Assembly (NCBI RefSeq): GCF_018141545.1
Contig: NZ_CP064357.1
Location: forward strand, 124,001-188,000
Reading direction: 5' to 3'
Origin: Miltoncostaea oceani
Lineage (GTDB): Bacteria; Actinomycetota; Thermoleophilia; Miltoncostaeales; Miltoncostaeaceae
DNA length: 64,000 nt
Each line of letters starts with the position of its first letter. Position 1 is the stretch's first letter. The notes under the pieces were generated by a model, which was given only the letters and a program-made list of their open reading frames with translations, ran no database searches and had not been told where the DNA came from. Both the position numbers and the translations under genes were made by a program. Below, piece after piece: positions 37,621 to 46,222 of the stretch.

Positions 37621-38970
37621 ATGGCCGACGTCCAGGTACTCAGCCCGCACGCGGCGGAGGCCTCCGACGGACGGATCGTGATCGTCGCACCCGCCGGTAC
37701 CGAGCGGGTGCGGCTCACGATCGACGGGGAGCGGGCGAGCCCGAGGGTCGTGGCCCGGCGCGCCTCGGACGGTGGGGTGCGCTTCGAGCTCCAGAGCACC
37801 GCCGTCGACCGCGAGGGCGCCGAGCTCTCCCTCGAGGCGCTCGGTGAGGGCGGGGCGGTGCTCGGCCGGCAGATCGTCTCCGGAGTCCACCTGCTCGGAG
37901 AGGGTGCCTTCGGCTCGGCTGGTGCGCTGCGCCCGGCGCCCGAGGCGGCCGCCGCCGCGAGGCAGATCACCTCGGGCAGTTCCGCGCTCAGCGGGGTCAG
38001 TGTCGCCTGCTTCGGCGCCGGCAGCCTCGCCGAATCCGAGGCGCGCACCACGACGCGCGCCGGCAGCACCCTCAAAGCGGCGATCCTCCTCACCGCCCTC
38101 GCTCAGCGCGATGGTCAGGTGAGCGCCTCCCCGTCGTTCTCCACCTACCAGAGCGCGATCGTCGCCTCGGACAACGGGGCCGCGAACCTCGTCCTAGCTG
38201 AGGCCGGCGGGGGCGACCAGCAGGCCGGCACCGCGGCGACGAACGAGCTGATGGCCGACCTCGGCATGAGCGACACCGTCCTCGACGGCCCCTACATCCA
38301 GACCGCCGGACGCTCCCAGAAGCAGACGAGTGCCCGGGATCTGAGGCTGCTGGCGAGCGCCCTGCTCGAGACGGCACGCGACGGGTCGGGGGTGCTGTCC
38401 GAGCGCGGTGTCACCCGCGATGAGGCGCGCGCCGTCCTCGGCCTCATGAGCGCCGCGACCTATCCCGGGCTGATCCGCGAGCACGTCCCCGAGCCCGTCG
38501 CCCACAAGGCCGGATGGCTGGACGACCAGCAGAACGACCTCGCCCTGATCTTCGGCGGGCCCGGCGGGCCCTGCGCGGTCGGGATGGTCACCGAAGGCCT
38601 CTCGTTCTCCTCCGCCGACGTCCTCGGTGAGCAGGTGGCCGACCAGGTGCTCCCCGCCCTCGCAGCCGCCGGCCCTGATGACACCGCCCAGGCTCCGGAT
38701 CCGCCGGAGACGACCCCTACGGCCCCGGATGCGCCGGCGGCCACCAGCACCGGGACGAGCACCGCGCCTGCCCCCGCAGCCACCCCTGAAGGCGACGAGG
38801 AAGTCGCTCCGGTCGTGACCCTCTCCGATGAGGGCGACGGTGGCCCTCCGTGGATGCTGATCGGGGTGGCGAGCGTCGTCGTCTTCATCGTCGCGGCGCT
38901 CGTCGCCCGCCGCGCCCAGGTGGTCCGGCAGCGCCAGCGTCGCCGCGAGGCGCGTCGACGTGGCCGTTAG
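37621..38970 (+). CDS. Serine hydrolase of class A beta-lactamase fold, C-terminal TM
   Basis: 449 residues. An N-terminal beta domain (about 1-100) precedes a penicillin-recognition fold: S149-x-x-K152 (GSTLK), S183-D-N185 (ASDNGAANL) and HKAGWL in place of KTG. A Thr/Ala/Pro-rich linker leads to a C-terminal membrane segment (WMLIGVASVVVFIVAALVA) and a basic tail. The topology needs the catalytic domain outside, yet no signal peptide is visible, which is odd; the start may be misplaced or export may be unusual. It could act on peptidoglycan or be a non-lactam hydrolase. It follows protein C directly. Confidence 0.78.
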   Translation: MADVQVLSPHAAEASDGRIVIVAPAGTERVRLTIDGERASPRVVARRASDGGVRFELQSTAVDREGAELSLEALGEGGAVLGRQIVSGVHLLGEGAFGSAGALRPAPEAAAAARQITSGSSALSGVSVACFGAGSLAESEARTTTRAGSTLKAAILLTALAQRDGQVSASPSFSTYQSAIVASDNGAANLVLAEAGGGDQQAGTAATNELMADLGMSDTVLDGPYIQTAGRSQKQTSARDLRLLASALLETARDGSGVLSERGVTRDEARAVLGLMSAATYPGLIREHVPEPVAHKAGWLDDQQNDLALIFGGPGGPCAVGMVTEGLSFSSADVLGEQVADQVLPALAAAGPDDTAQAPDPPETTPTAPDAPAATSTGTSTAPAPAATPEGDEEVAPVVTLSDEGDGGPPWMLIGVASVVVFIVAALVARRAQVVRQRQRRREARRRGR

Positions 38971-39023
38971 GCCCCAGTCCGACCGACCCGCCAACGAGCG
39001 CCTACGTCATCAGGAGAGCCGGC

Positions 39024-39488
39024 ATGAAGGACATCAGGAGAAGGCGCGGGGCATTCGGAGGCATCGTTACCGGATGCTGCGTCGCGGTCGGATTGGTCAT
39101 GGGGGTGGCCCCGGGTTCAGCCCAGGCTCAGGACGCGAAGGCCGTATTCGACTTCGCCCGCGCCGGGTGTGCCTCCCAGGGCTGCGGAGTCATCCGTCCG
39201 GCCCGCTGGACGCCGAGCCGGGAACCCCGGTTAGGCCTCGGGATCGGGTTCTACAGGGTGAAGTGGTCGAACTGGAACCGGCCACAGGCGACCGGAAGGG
39301 GGCAGATCCGAGTCTGCGCCGGCGGATCCTGCCAGCGATCGAACGCCACCTTCGTCGTCTACCGGCCGACGTACTTAGTCCTCAGCGACTACTACTCGTG
39401 CCTGCGCTTCACCCGCACGACCCTCCCCGAGCTGCGCGGCGCGAGGATCGACATCAACCCGCGCCAGGACCCGTCGCCTCGTTGCTAG
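39024..39488 (+). CDS. Secreted cysteine-rich protein (paralogue of 42967-43479)
   Basis: 154 residues from ATG 39024, with AGGAGA upstream. A Sec signal (TGCCVAVGLVMGVAPGSAQA) is followed by GCGVIRPARWTPSRE, WSNWNRPQATGRGQIRVCAGG and YYSCLRFTRTTLPELRGARI. The IRPxxW, W-xW, ATGxG and YSC landmarks form a recurring actinobacterial secreted fold of unknown function. The same landmarks appear in the minus-strand gene at 42967-43479. Confidence 0.65.
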   Translation: MKDIRRRRGAFGGIVTGCCVAVGLVMGVAPGSAQAQDAKAVFDFARAGCASQGCGVIRPARWTPSREPRLGLGIGFYRVKWSNWNRPQATGRGQIRVCAGGSCQRSNATFVVYRPTYLVLSDYYSCLRFTRTTLPELRGARIDINPRQDPSPRC

Positions 39489-39540
39489 GCACCGCCCCCG
39501 TCATCTCGGCCGATGAGCCGCAAGTCCTGAGAGGACAACG

Positions 39541-39993
39541 ATGAGATCAGTCTGGTGCGCGTCGCTCCTGGCCTTTGGAGTGCTCGCGGTGTCGACGTCT
39601 GCCGCGTCGGCGAATGTCGGAGCCGCCTTCAAGAGCCCCAGCGGGAACATCCACTGCTTCACGGCGACTGACGAGTTCGCGAACCGCTCGTTCTTCTGTG
39701 CCGTCTTCTCGACGGCCAGGCCAGCGTGCCCCCATGGAGTCAGGGCGAAGTGGGCGAACGTCGACTCCCGCCGGGCAGCAGCGGTCCGGTGCATGTCCGC
39801 GGCGACCGCCGCGCACCTTCGCTCCGGAAGCGCGGGTGGCCGTCAGCCGACCCTCCGATACGGCCGCACCGCCCGCTTCTTCGAGGGGCGCGTCACGTGT
39901 ACAAGCCGCGAGACCGGCGTGAGGTGTGACCTGCGCTCGGGCTCGAGTCTGCGGATGAACAAGAGCCGCGTCGTCAGCTCCTCAGGGCGCTGA
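39541..39993 (+). CDS. Secreted DUF6636-like protein
   Basis: 150 residues, Sec signal (VWCASLLAFGVLAVSTSAASA). The mature domain opens with AAFKSPSGNIHCF and has paired cysteines (FFCAVF, PACPHG, VTCTSRETGVRCDL), the DUF6636 pattern. The same module closes the proteins at 50598-51887 and 53906-54598. GAGAGGACAACG precedes the ATG. Role unknown. Confidence 0.72.
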   Translation: MRSVWCASLLAFGVLAVSTSAASANVGAAFKSPSGNIHCFTATDEFANRSFFCAVFSTARPACPHGVRAKWANVDSRRAAAVRCMSAATAAHLRSGSAGGRQPTLRYGRTARFFEGRVTCTSRETGVRCDLRSGSSLRMNKSRVVSSSGR

Positions 39994-40245
39994 CCGACCC
40001 CTATGCCCCCACGAGTCCTGGAAGGGCTGAGTGAACGACATCCGACCCCCTACGTCCGCCGGCGGTCCGAGGGTCCTCGCCTGCGGGCGATCATGAGCCT
40101 CCCCTCCGGGCGTGTGTCCGAACCACCCGTCGAGTGGGCGCGCGCCGCACACTCCGCTCAGGTCCGCTGTTCATGTCGTGGAGCCATGCCGTCAGCCGCC
40201 CGGCGCGCTAACGGCATGGCTCACCGCAGGCGGAGCAGCCTCAGC

Positions 40246-41286
40246 TCACGGTTCGGCCCCGGTGAGAAGCGCCGGGACGGCCGGCGCGGTGCATGGCGCA
40301 GGAGTAGTGATCCGGTATGCCTCTGACCGGACCATCTCCATGCACCATGACGGGGCGTTCACGGCTGCGGGTTCAACGATGAAGTCCCGGATCGTGAGGC
40401 CGCGCAGGTCGGCGCCCTGGAGATCGGACGCCAGGAGGGATCCTCGAATCGTTGCACCGCGTAGATCCGCTCTGCGGAAGGATGCGGTCAGGGGCTGATC
40501 GATTACGGCGCCGCGTAGGTCCGCCCCGGACAGATCGGCGCCCTCGAGGTAAGGACCCATCCGGTCGTCGCCCTCGACTGGGTCCATGGCTGATTCGAGG
40601 CGGGCATTGCGGAGGTTCGCCTCGCGCAGGTCCGCATAGCTCAGGTCCACCCAGGCAAAGGAGGTGCTGTGTAGGTCCACGCCCCGGAGGCGGGCGCCCC
40701 GCAGTCGTGCCTTCAGGAGGTTCGCCCTCGGGCCGAGGAAGACGTTGCCGGCGCGACGCCAGCCTGGTGGTGCGGATGTGGGGAGGCCAACCACCTTGAC
40801 TGCCCAGAGGCCCGTCAGGACGGCCCCGGCGAACTTCGCCCGGGTGATGTTGGAACCGATCACCGAAGCGCCAGTCAGGTCGGCCCGGCGGAAGTCCGTC
40901 CTTTGGAGATAGGCGTACTCCATCTCCGCCTTCCTGAGATGGGCGCCGCGGAGGTCGGCCCCCTGGAGGCGGGCGCGTGTGAGATCCACCGCGCGCAGGT
41001 TCGCCCCGTCGAGCCGCGCCGATCTCAGATCAGCCCGACGCAGATTCGCTCCCCGCAGGTCTGCCTTCCGCAGGTCCGCCCCGCGCAGGTCCGCATCGAC
41101 CAGGTCCGCCCCGCGCAGGTCGGCACCGACACAGGAAGCATCAGGCCTGGGTTCGCACCCGGCCCCCGCCGATACGCCGGGCGCGGCGAGGGTGAGCGCC
41201 GCGGCAATCACTGCCAACTGGCCTGCGCCTCGCCATGTCCCGGAGATCCCGCGGGTTCGGGCTGCGCGACACTCGGCCACCGTCAT
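40246..41286 (-). CDS. Secreted pentapeptide-repeat protein
   Basis: 346 residues. A signal-like segment (GQLAVIAAALTLAAPGVSAGA) precedes about 35 pentapeptide units of A(D/N)Lxx type (ADLRGADLVDADLRGADLRK), a right-handed quadrilateral beta helix. A short non-repeat loop interrupts near 170-190. Pentapeptide proteins are usually scaffolds or DNA mimics in the cytoplasm; an exported one is more likely structural. The C-terminus carries two cysteines. It starts at 41286, overlapping the preceding gene by ATGA, and ends the long minus-strand operon. Confidence 0.85.
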   Translation of the reverse strand: MTVAECRAARTRGISGTWRGAGQLAVIAAALTLAAPGVSAGAGCEPRPDASCVGADLRGADLVDADLRGADLRKADLRGANLRRADLRSARLDGANLRAVDLTRARLQGADLRGAHLRKAEMEYAYLQRTDFRRADLTGASVIGSNITRAKFAGAVLTGLWAVKVVGLPTSAPPGWRRAGNVFLGPRANLLKARLRGARLRGVDLHSTSFAWVDLSYADLREANLRNARLESAMDPVEGDDRMGPYLEGADLSGADLRGAVIDQPLTASFRRADLRGATIRGSLLASDLQGADLRGLTIRDFIVEPAAVNAPSWCMEMVRSEAYRITTPAPCTAPAVPALLTGAEP

Positions 41287-41756
41287 CCCCCGTAGTTGAT
41301 GACCCGCACGAAGGTCGCCTTGGCGCCCTTACGCAGGCACCGCCAGTAGGCGTAGTCGATGCCTGTCGAGAGCTCCCGGTATCCGGCTGTGGAGCTTTGG
41401 GCGCTCTTGGCCCCTCGGGCCTGATCCCAGCTCCACCCGCCGCGACAGGTGAAGCCGTTGCTGCGAAAGGTCCAGGGGGCGGGGCTGGCAGTCGCCCGGT
41501 TCCTGGTCAGCGTTGCGAGGCGCCGCGCCGTGGGGCACTTGGTGCCGGTGGCACGGATGGCGAAGACCGTTTCGTAGCGGGTGAGGTCCTTGACGTCGGC
41601 GCACTTGTTCGCCGGCGCGGCGCTCGCCGTGGCGGGGATGAGGGCCGTTGCGCCTAACGCGATAGCGGCTATCACCGGACCCCGGAGCATCCGCCGCGCC
41701 CTCGGGGCGGAGGACCCCGGGCCTGCGGGCGGGTGGATACGCGTCGCTCTGGCCAC
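41283..41756 (-). CDS. Secreted protein of unknown function
   Basis: 157 residues from GTG 41756, chosen because AAGAGGAA precedes it; ATG 41690 would also give a signal peptide. The signal (MLRGPVIAAIALGATALIPATASA) lies about 23 residues in. The mature part has NKCADVKDLTRYETVFAI, GTKCPTARRLATL, FTCRGGWSWDQ and YWRCLRKG: two disulfides and a small alpha/beta fold common in secreted actinobacterial proteins. It overlaps the pentapeptide-repeat gene by ATGA. Confidence 0.7.
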   Translation of the reverse strand: MARATRIHPPAGPGSSAPRARRMLRGPVIAAIALGATALIPATASAAPANKCADVKDLTRYETVFAIRATGTKCPTARRLATLTRNRATASPAPWTFRSNGFTCRGGWSWDQARGAKSAQSSTAGYRELSTGIDYAYWRCLRKGAKATFVRVINYGG

Positions 41757-41782
41757 AGCGTTCCTCTTTCGTCGTCGGGTGC

Positions 41783-42910
41783 TCAGCGCACCGTGATGTA
41801 GTTGATGTCGCGCGCGGCGTAGCTGAGGCCGGTGTCGATGTCCCGGACCTTGACCAGGAGGCGCCAGAGCCCGGGGCGGAGGCGGTTGCGGGGGATCGTC
41901 GCCTTGGCCTGCATGCAGGCGGCCGTCGCGCGTCCCTGGACCTTGACCGTGCGGATCCGGGAGAACCCGCGGGGCCCGTAGTTGAGGGTCAGGTCGATGC
42001 GCTGGCGGTTGCCGCGGCCGCCGACCTGGCACCAGTTCGCGTAGATCTGGACTCCTCTGGCCGTCTGGCTGAGGCGGGTGTTGCGCACCTCTGGCAGGCC
42101 GACCGACGGGTCGCTGCCGCGGGTGACCCCGATGATCCAGGAGCGGAAGAGGCCGGCGTTGGTGTAGGCGGCCGGCGTGTCGCAGTTCGCCGTGCCGAAG
42201 CTGACGATGCCGAGCAGCTCGGTGACGCTGTCGAACCGCACCAGCGGTCCACCCGAGTCCCCGAAGCAGGAGTTGGCCTCGCTCTGGGGCAGGCTCGCGC
42301 AGAAGGTGCCGAAGGGCAGTCCAAGGACGCGGCGGCACTCGTTCGCGCCGAAGACCGTCACCTGACCCGTGAGGAGCTCATCCGGGTTGCCACTCTCGGT
42401 TGCGCCCCATCCGGCCACCCACGCCTTGTCGGGGCCGATGGTGCCGGGGCCGATCTGGTCCCCGTAGCTCGAGGAGATGGGCAGGGGAGCCGCCGGCACC
42501 CCCTGGGCGAGTTCCAGGAGGGCGATGTCGTAGGGCCGTCCGGCGCGTCCCCCAGGTCGGCGCGCGGGGTAGGGGATGACGCGTGTGACGGCGATCCGCT
42601 CCGCCGGCTGGATCTGACTGAGCACCGCGCGCCCGGCGCCGACCTGGACCTGCCCGGGCTCGATGAACCGACCGCGGTCCTCGACACAGTGGGCGGCCGT
42701 CAGGACATAGGTTGCTGAGACGAGCGTCCCGGCACAGAACTGGGCCTTGTAGGGGTCCGGCTGGGCCGGGTTCATCAGGGCGACCACGAAGGGCCAGGCC
42801 TCCGGGTTCGCCGGCTGCCCGAAGACGATCGCCTCTGCACGCTCGGTGGCGCCGAAGAAGGCCAGCAGCATCGCGAAGGCCAGGATCCAAGTGAGGACGA
42901 GGCGGCTCAC
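41783..42910 (-). CDS. Secreted trypsin-like serine protease
   Basis: 375 residues from GTG 42910, with an N-terminal signal (RLVLTWILAFAMLLAFFGATERAEA). The chymotrypsin fold shows IVFGQPANPEAWPFVVAL, the catalytic His (LTAAHCVED), Asp (DIALLEL) and Ser (CFGDSGGPL), and NAGLFRSWI at the end. A C-terminal extension of about 110 residues is beta-rich (IDLTLNYGPRG, LWRLLVKVRDID). The IVFG start after the signal would allow zymogen-type activation. TTG 42970, overlapping the upstream stop, is an alternative start and would couple the two genes. Confidence 0.9.
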   Translation of the reverse strand: MSRLVLTWILAFAMLLAFFGATERAEAIVFGQPANPEAWPFVVALMNPAQPDPYKAQFCAGTLVSATYVLTAAHCVEDRGRFIEPGQVQVGAGRAVLSQIQPAERIAVTRVIPYPARRPGGRAGRPYDIALLELAQGVPAAPLPISSSYGDQIGPGTIGPDKAWVAGWGATESGNPDELLTGQVTVFGANECRRVLGLPFGTFCASLPQSEANSCFGDSGGPLVRFDSVTELLGIVSFGTANCDTPAAYTNAGLFRSWIIGVTRGSDPSVGLPEVRNTRLSQTARGVQIYANWCQVGGRGNRQRIDLTLNYGPRGFSRIRTVKVQGRATAACMQAKATIPRNRLRPGLWRLLVKVRDIDTGLSYAARDINYITVR

Positions 42911-42966
42911 CAGGCGCTCGGGACCCTCAGATCGCTGCCGGGCGGGGCTCGAGGCGTCTCGGGCGC

Positions 42967-43479
42967 TCAACAGCTTGCCGCCCGGTAGGTCCCGTCGGTC
43001 CGCCATCCCGGCCGCTTGCCGAACGGGTTGCCTCTCGGGTAGCGCACCCGCACGGTCGCCCGGGTGAAGAAGAGGTAGGCGCCCTCGTCGGTCTGGCAGC
43101 GCCGCACCCGGGTCATCGTGAGCTGGGTCGGGTAGCGCCGGATCGTCGCATCGGCGCAGCTCGGCCGGCAGTTGTTGAACAGGCCGGTCCCCTTGCCGAC
43201 CGCGCGACTCTGCCCGTAGGAGGGCCAGCGCAGGCCGCGGACAAGGAGCGATCCGCCGGCGCAGCCGGGACTCCACTCGCGCGGCCGGATCGATCCCCCG
43301 TAGGTCTCGAGGCCGCACGCGGCGACGAGCACCTTCTCGGCGTGGGGCTGCTGGATGGACTCGGCCCCGCGGCCTGAAACCGGCACGATCGCAAGCAGCG
43401 CGCAGGCGCACGCCAGGAGCAGCGCCGCGGTGAGGACTGGAACCGAGGGACTCGGTCGCTCAGTCGTGTAGTGGTTCAC
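42967..43479 (-). CDS. Secreted cysteine-rich protein (paralogue of 39024-39488)
   Basis: 170 residues from GTG 43479, with GGAGG at good spacing. The signal (LTAALLLACACALLAIVPVSG) precedes GGSIRPREWSPGCAGGSLLV, LRWPSYGQSRAVGKGTGLFN, NCRPSCADATIRRYP and a RVRRCQTDEGAYLFFTRATV strand region. Landmarks and order match the plus-strand gene at 39024, so the two are paralogues. Unknown role. Confidence 0.68.
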   Translation of the reverse strand: MNHYTTERPSPSVPVLTAALLLACACALLAIVPVSGRGAESIQQPHAEKVLVAACGLETYGGSIRPREWSPGCAGGSLLVRGLRWPSYGQSRAVGKGTGLFNNCRPSCADATIRRYPTQLTMTRVRRCQTDEGAYLFFTRATVRVRYPRGNPFGKRPGWRTDGTYRAASC

Positions 43480-43568
43480 CGGGCGACCTCCGGGCGCCGG
43501 CTGTCGTGAGCGGGAGACACTTCGTGCACCGCGGTGCGGGGCCGCCCACAGTGATGCGCGCCTCGTCC

Positions 43569-44753
43569 TCACCGGCTGCGCCAGGCGACGCGCAGCTCCT
43601 TCGCACGGCCGGGGGTCCTGTAGGTCGTTCCCGACGCCGTGGTGAAGCTGACAGTGACGCGCAGCCATGCTCGCCCCGACCTCCAGATCTTCGGTGGAAG
43701 GGTCCAGCCGACGCTCGTCTGGGAGGGGCGCAGCCGCACGGTCCTCACAGCCGACCGGGATCCGGCGGGGGTGAGGTAGCGGATGCGTAGCTTCGCCAGG
43801 CGCCCGCCCGCGGCCCCCGGGGCGATGCGGATCGTCAGTGTCCGACCGGCTCGTCGGACTCCGGCGAGCCGAGTCTTTGGATCCAGCGCACGACTGATCG
43901 CCCCGACTTCCGGCTCCGTGCCTCCTCCGGTCTGAGGTGCGCCGCCCAGTCTGGAGTACGCACCGAAGTCGGTCACCATCAATGAGAAGCCGCCGGGCAG
44001 CTCAAGCAGGCCCGCGTAGGGTTCGGCCGTCGCGATCGGGCCCAGTACCAACATGGCCGGCCGATCGACGCCTGGGGTGTAGGGGCGGATGGCCTCCGGC
44101 GGGGGTGGCTCGATCCTGACCAGGTCGCTCCCGTCGGCTGCCTTGGTGACGGAGCTCGGGACCGTCAGCGGTGTCTGCCAACCCGGCCCCGCGGGCGTGT
44201 AGCGCGCCTCGTATCTCGCCGAGACCGGCGTCGTCCATGAGACCGGGACGCTCAGCCCGGCGCGGTGGTAGGTGTCGAGGTCCGTGGCCGGCCAGCTGGC
44301 GGACGCGGCGGGCTTCGGGCCGACCAGGAAGGCGTGGCCGCAGATCATCGGCGCGGCAGAGGAGTCATCGCTCACGCAGGAGCGGATCTTCCAGGCGCCG
44401 GCGGGGCGTGTGATGGTGATGCTGGGGTTGGTGCTCGGGGTCGTCTCGCACGGACTGAACAGTGGGCCGTCGTGGTCGAGGTCCCACGAGTAGAGGGCGG
44501 TGCCGACGACGTCGACGGGGTGGGCTGTGATCGTCACGGGCTCCCCGGGCGCCGGATTGGCAGGGGACACGGTGATCGTCGTCGGGAAGCCGACGGAGAG
44601 TCCGAGCGAGGGGAAGGCGAGGCAGATCGCTCCGAGGACCGCAACCACCCCCAGGTGCCGCAGGACTCGGAGCGACGTGGTCCGCTTGGCCGTGCTCCGA
44701 TCTGGATCATCGCGGCAAGCGGGTACGGAGATGCTGACCGTTGAGGGGATCAC
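43569..44753 (-). CDS. Secreted beta-sandwich protein (PKD-like)
   Basis: 394 residues. A hydrophobic segment (HLGVVAVLGAICLAFPSLGL) about 32-52 acts as signal or anchor. SPANPAPGEPVTITAHPV with LYSWDLDHDGPLF and ITITRPAGAWKIRSCVSDDS is a PKD-like domain. Two further beta domains follow, the last with GRTLTIRIAPGAAGGRLAKL. It starts at 44753, overlapping the serine hydrolase stop by ATGA. Probably a surface structural or binding protein. Confidence 0.72.
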   Translation of the reverse strand: MIPSTVSISVPACRDDPDRSTAKRTTSLRVLRHLGVVAVLGAICLAFPSLGLSVGFPTTITVSPANPAPGEPVTITAHPVDVVGTALYSWDLDHDGPLFSPCETTPSTNPSITITRPAGAWKIRSCVSDDSSAAPMICGHAFLVGPKPAASASWPATDLDTYHRAGLSVPVSWTTPVSARYEARYTPAGPGWQTPLTVPSSVTKAADGSDLVRIEPPPPEAIRPYTPGVDRPAMLVLGPIATAEPYAGLLELPGGFSLMVTDFGAYSRLGGAPQTGGGTEPEVGAISRALDPKTRLAGVRRAGRTLTIRIAPGAAGGRLAKLRIRYLTPAGSRSAVRTVRLRPSQTSVGWTLPPKIWRSGRAWLRVTVSFTTASGTTYRTPGRAKELRVAWRSR

Positions 44754-46222
44754 CGTGCCACCAGCCCTGCGATCCTCGAGCCGAGGCTTTGGCCCTGGCT
44801 GATGCTGACGCCGGAGCTGTCGTAGGTGAGCATGACGGCGATCATGGGTCCCCGGTCGGTGTAGATGATCCCGGCGCCGTGGCGGGCCGAGTTGATCCAG
44901 CCGTTCTTCTGGGCGATCGGAGCTCCGGAGGCGCCGCCGGCGAGCATGCTGACGTTGTCGGCCCGCTGCTGGGAGGAGAGCAGCCAGCCGAGCATCAGGC
45001 GTGCCTGGTGGGCGGTGAGGCCGGTCTGCGCCCGGGCGCCGGGTGCCCCGACCGCGGAGGCGTGGATGGCGTAGAGCATCCGCCCCATGTCCTGGGCTGT
45101 CGTGACCCGCTGGGAGACGCTCGGCGGCGCCCCACCCGATGACGCACCGGGAAGGGAGGGCTGGAGCTCGGTGCCGACGATGTACTCGCCGGGGAAGGTG
45201 CTCGAGCGGGCGCCGAGCCGGCGCAGGCCCTCCTGGGCGGTCGCCGCTCCGCCGAGGCGACGCAAGAGGTGGTTGTTGGCGAGGTTGCTCGACCAGCCGG
45301 CCATCGCCTTCAGGTCGTAGGCGTACGCCGACCGCGCGGGTGCGCCGCCGAGCTTGGTGATCGTCCCGGCCATCAGCCCGAGCTTCACCAATGAGGCGGC
45401 GGGGAAGGCGGCGCCGGCGTTGATGCCCGCCGCCTCGCCGGTGGTGAGGTCCTGGACCCAGGCGGAGCGGTAGCGCGGCCCGCCGGCGGTGGCGCGAGAC
45501 AACGCCGCGGCGAGGGTGCTGCTGCTGCGCGATCCCGGCGTCGAGCGCAGGCCGTTTCGGCCGAGGAGCCAGGCGCCGCGGGCCTGGACGCCTCCGACGG
45601 TGCGGCCTGCGCGGGTGAAGCGGATGCGGATGTCATAGCGCCCGTTCTCGCCGCGCAGGGAGAAGCGGGCACGTCCTGAGCGGATGTCGACGCGGGTCAG
45701 GGTGCGACCGTTGACGATGAGCTCGGCTTGGTCGGCGCGGCGGGGGGCGCGGGCGACGATCGGCCCGAAGAAGGCCTCGCTGTCGGTCGGGCTCATCAGC
45801 GGCCCGCTGCCCGGCTGGCCGCCTCCACCGGTGCGGCATGTCGATGCCCCGAGGGAGATCGAGCCGCGGGCGCCCTCAGCGGACCGTCGGCCAGCAGAGA
45901 CATCCGAGGAGGACGGGCGATCGATGCCCTCCATCTGGCGGACGCGCCCGGAGGCGTAGCGGGCGAGCGAGCGCAGGAGCACCCGGCATTCCGAGCTCAC
46001 CGGCGCACTCGAGCGCACGGCTTCCTGCAGGTCGCGGGCGGCGTCGTAGGCGCTCTGCGCGCCCTCGGGGGAGGAGGCACGCCCGGCGGCGGACTCGGCG
46101 GCGGGGTAGAGGGACCGGTGGGCTGACAGCAGCTCCGCGTCGGTGGCGAGGGCGCTCGGCGCGAGCGTCCCCGCGATCACCCCCGCGAGGACGAGGGCTC
46201 GAGCACCCGGCCGTGCCGGCAT
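44750..46222 (-). CDS. Secreted serine hydrolase of class A beta-lactamase fold
   Basis: 490 residues with a Sec signal (ALVLAGVIAGTLAPSALA). Helices at 28-100 and a beta domain about 165-220 precede the penicillin-recognition fold: S277-x-x-K280 (ASLVK), S311-S-N313 (WSSNLANNHLL) and KNGW in the KTG position. KTG changed to KNG, and AGWS in place of SDN, argue against a true beta-lactamase; a peptidase or esterase acting on the wall is more likely. Its ATG overlaps the stop of helical-domain protein D by one base (TGATG), so the two are made together. Confidence 0.82.
   Translation of the reverse strand: MPARPGARALVLAGVIAGTLAPSALATDAELLSAHRSLYPAAESAAGRASSPEGAQSAYDAARDLQEAVRSSAPVSSECRVLLRSLARYASGRVRQMEGIDRPSSSDVSAGRRSAEGARGSISLGASTCRTGGGGQPGSGPLMSPTDSEAFFGPIVARAPRRADQAELIVNGRTLTRVDIRSGRARFSLRGENGRYDIRIRFTRAGRTVGGVQARGAWLLGRNGLRSTPGSRSSSTLAAALSRATAGGPRYRSAWVQDLTTGEAAGINAGAAFPAASLVKLGLMAGTITKLGGAPARSAYAYDLKAMAGWSSNLANNHLLRRLGGAATAQEGLRRLGARSSTFPGEYIVGTELQPSLPGASSGGAPPSVSQRVTTAQDMGRMLYAIHASAVGAPGARAQTGLTAHQARLMLGWLLSSQQRADNVSMLAGGASGAPIAQKNGWINSARHGAGIIYTDRGPMIAVMLTYDSSGVSISQGQSLGSRIAGLVAR

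Noticed and set aside
44750-46222. True beta-lactamase resistance gene
   Set aside because: The SDN and KTG motifs are altered to SSN and KNG and the protein has extra N-terminal domains; only fold membership is supported.
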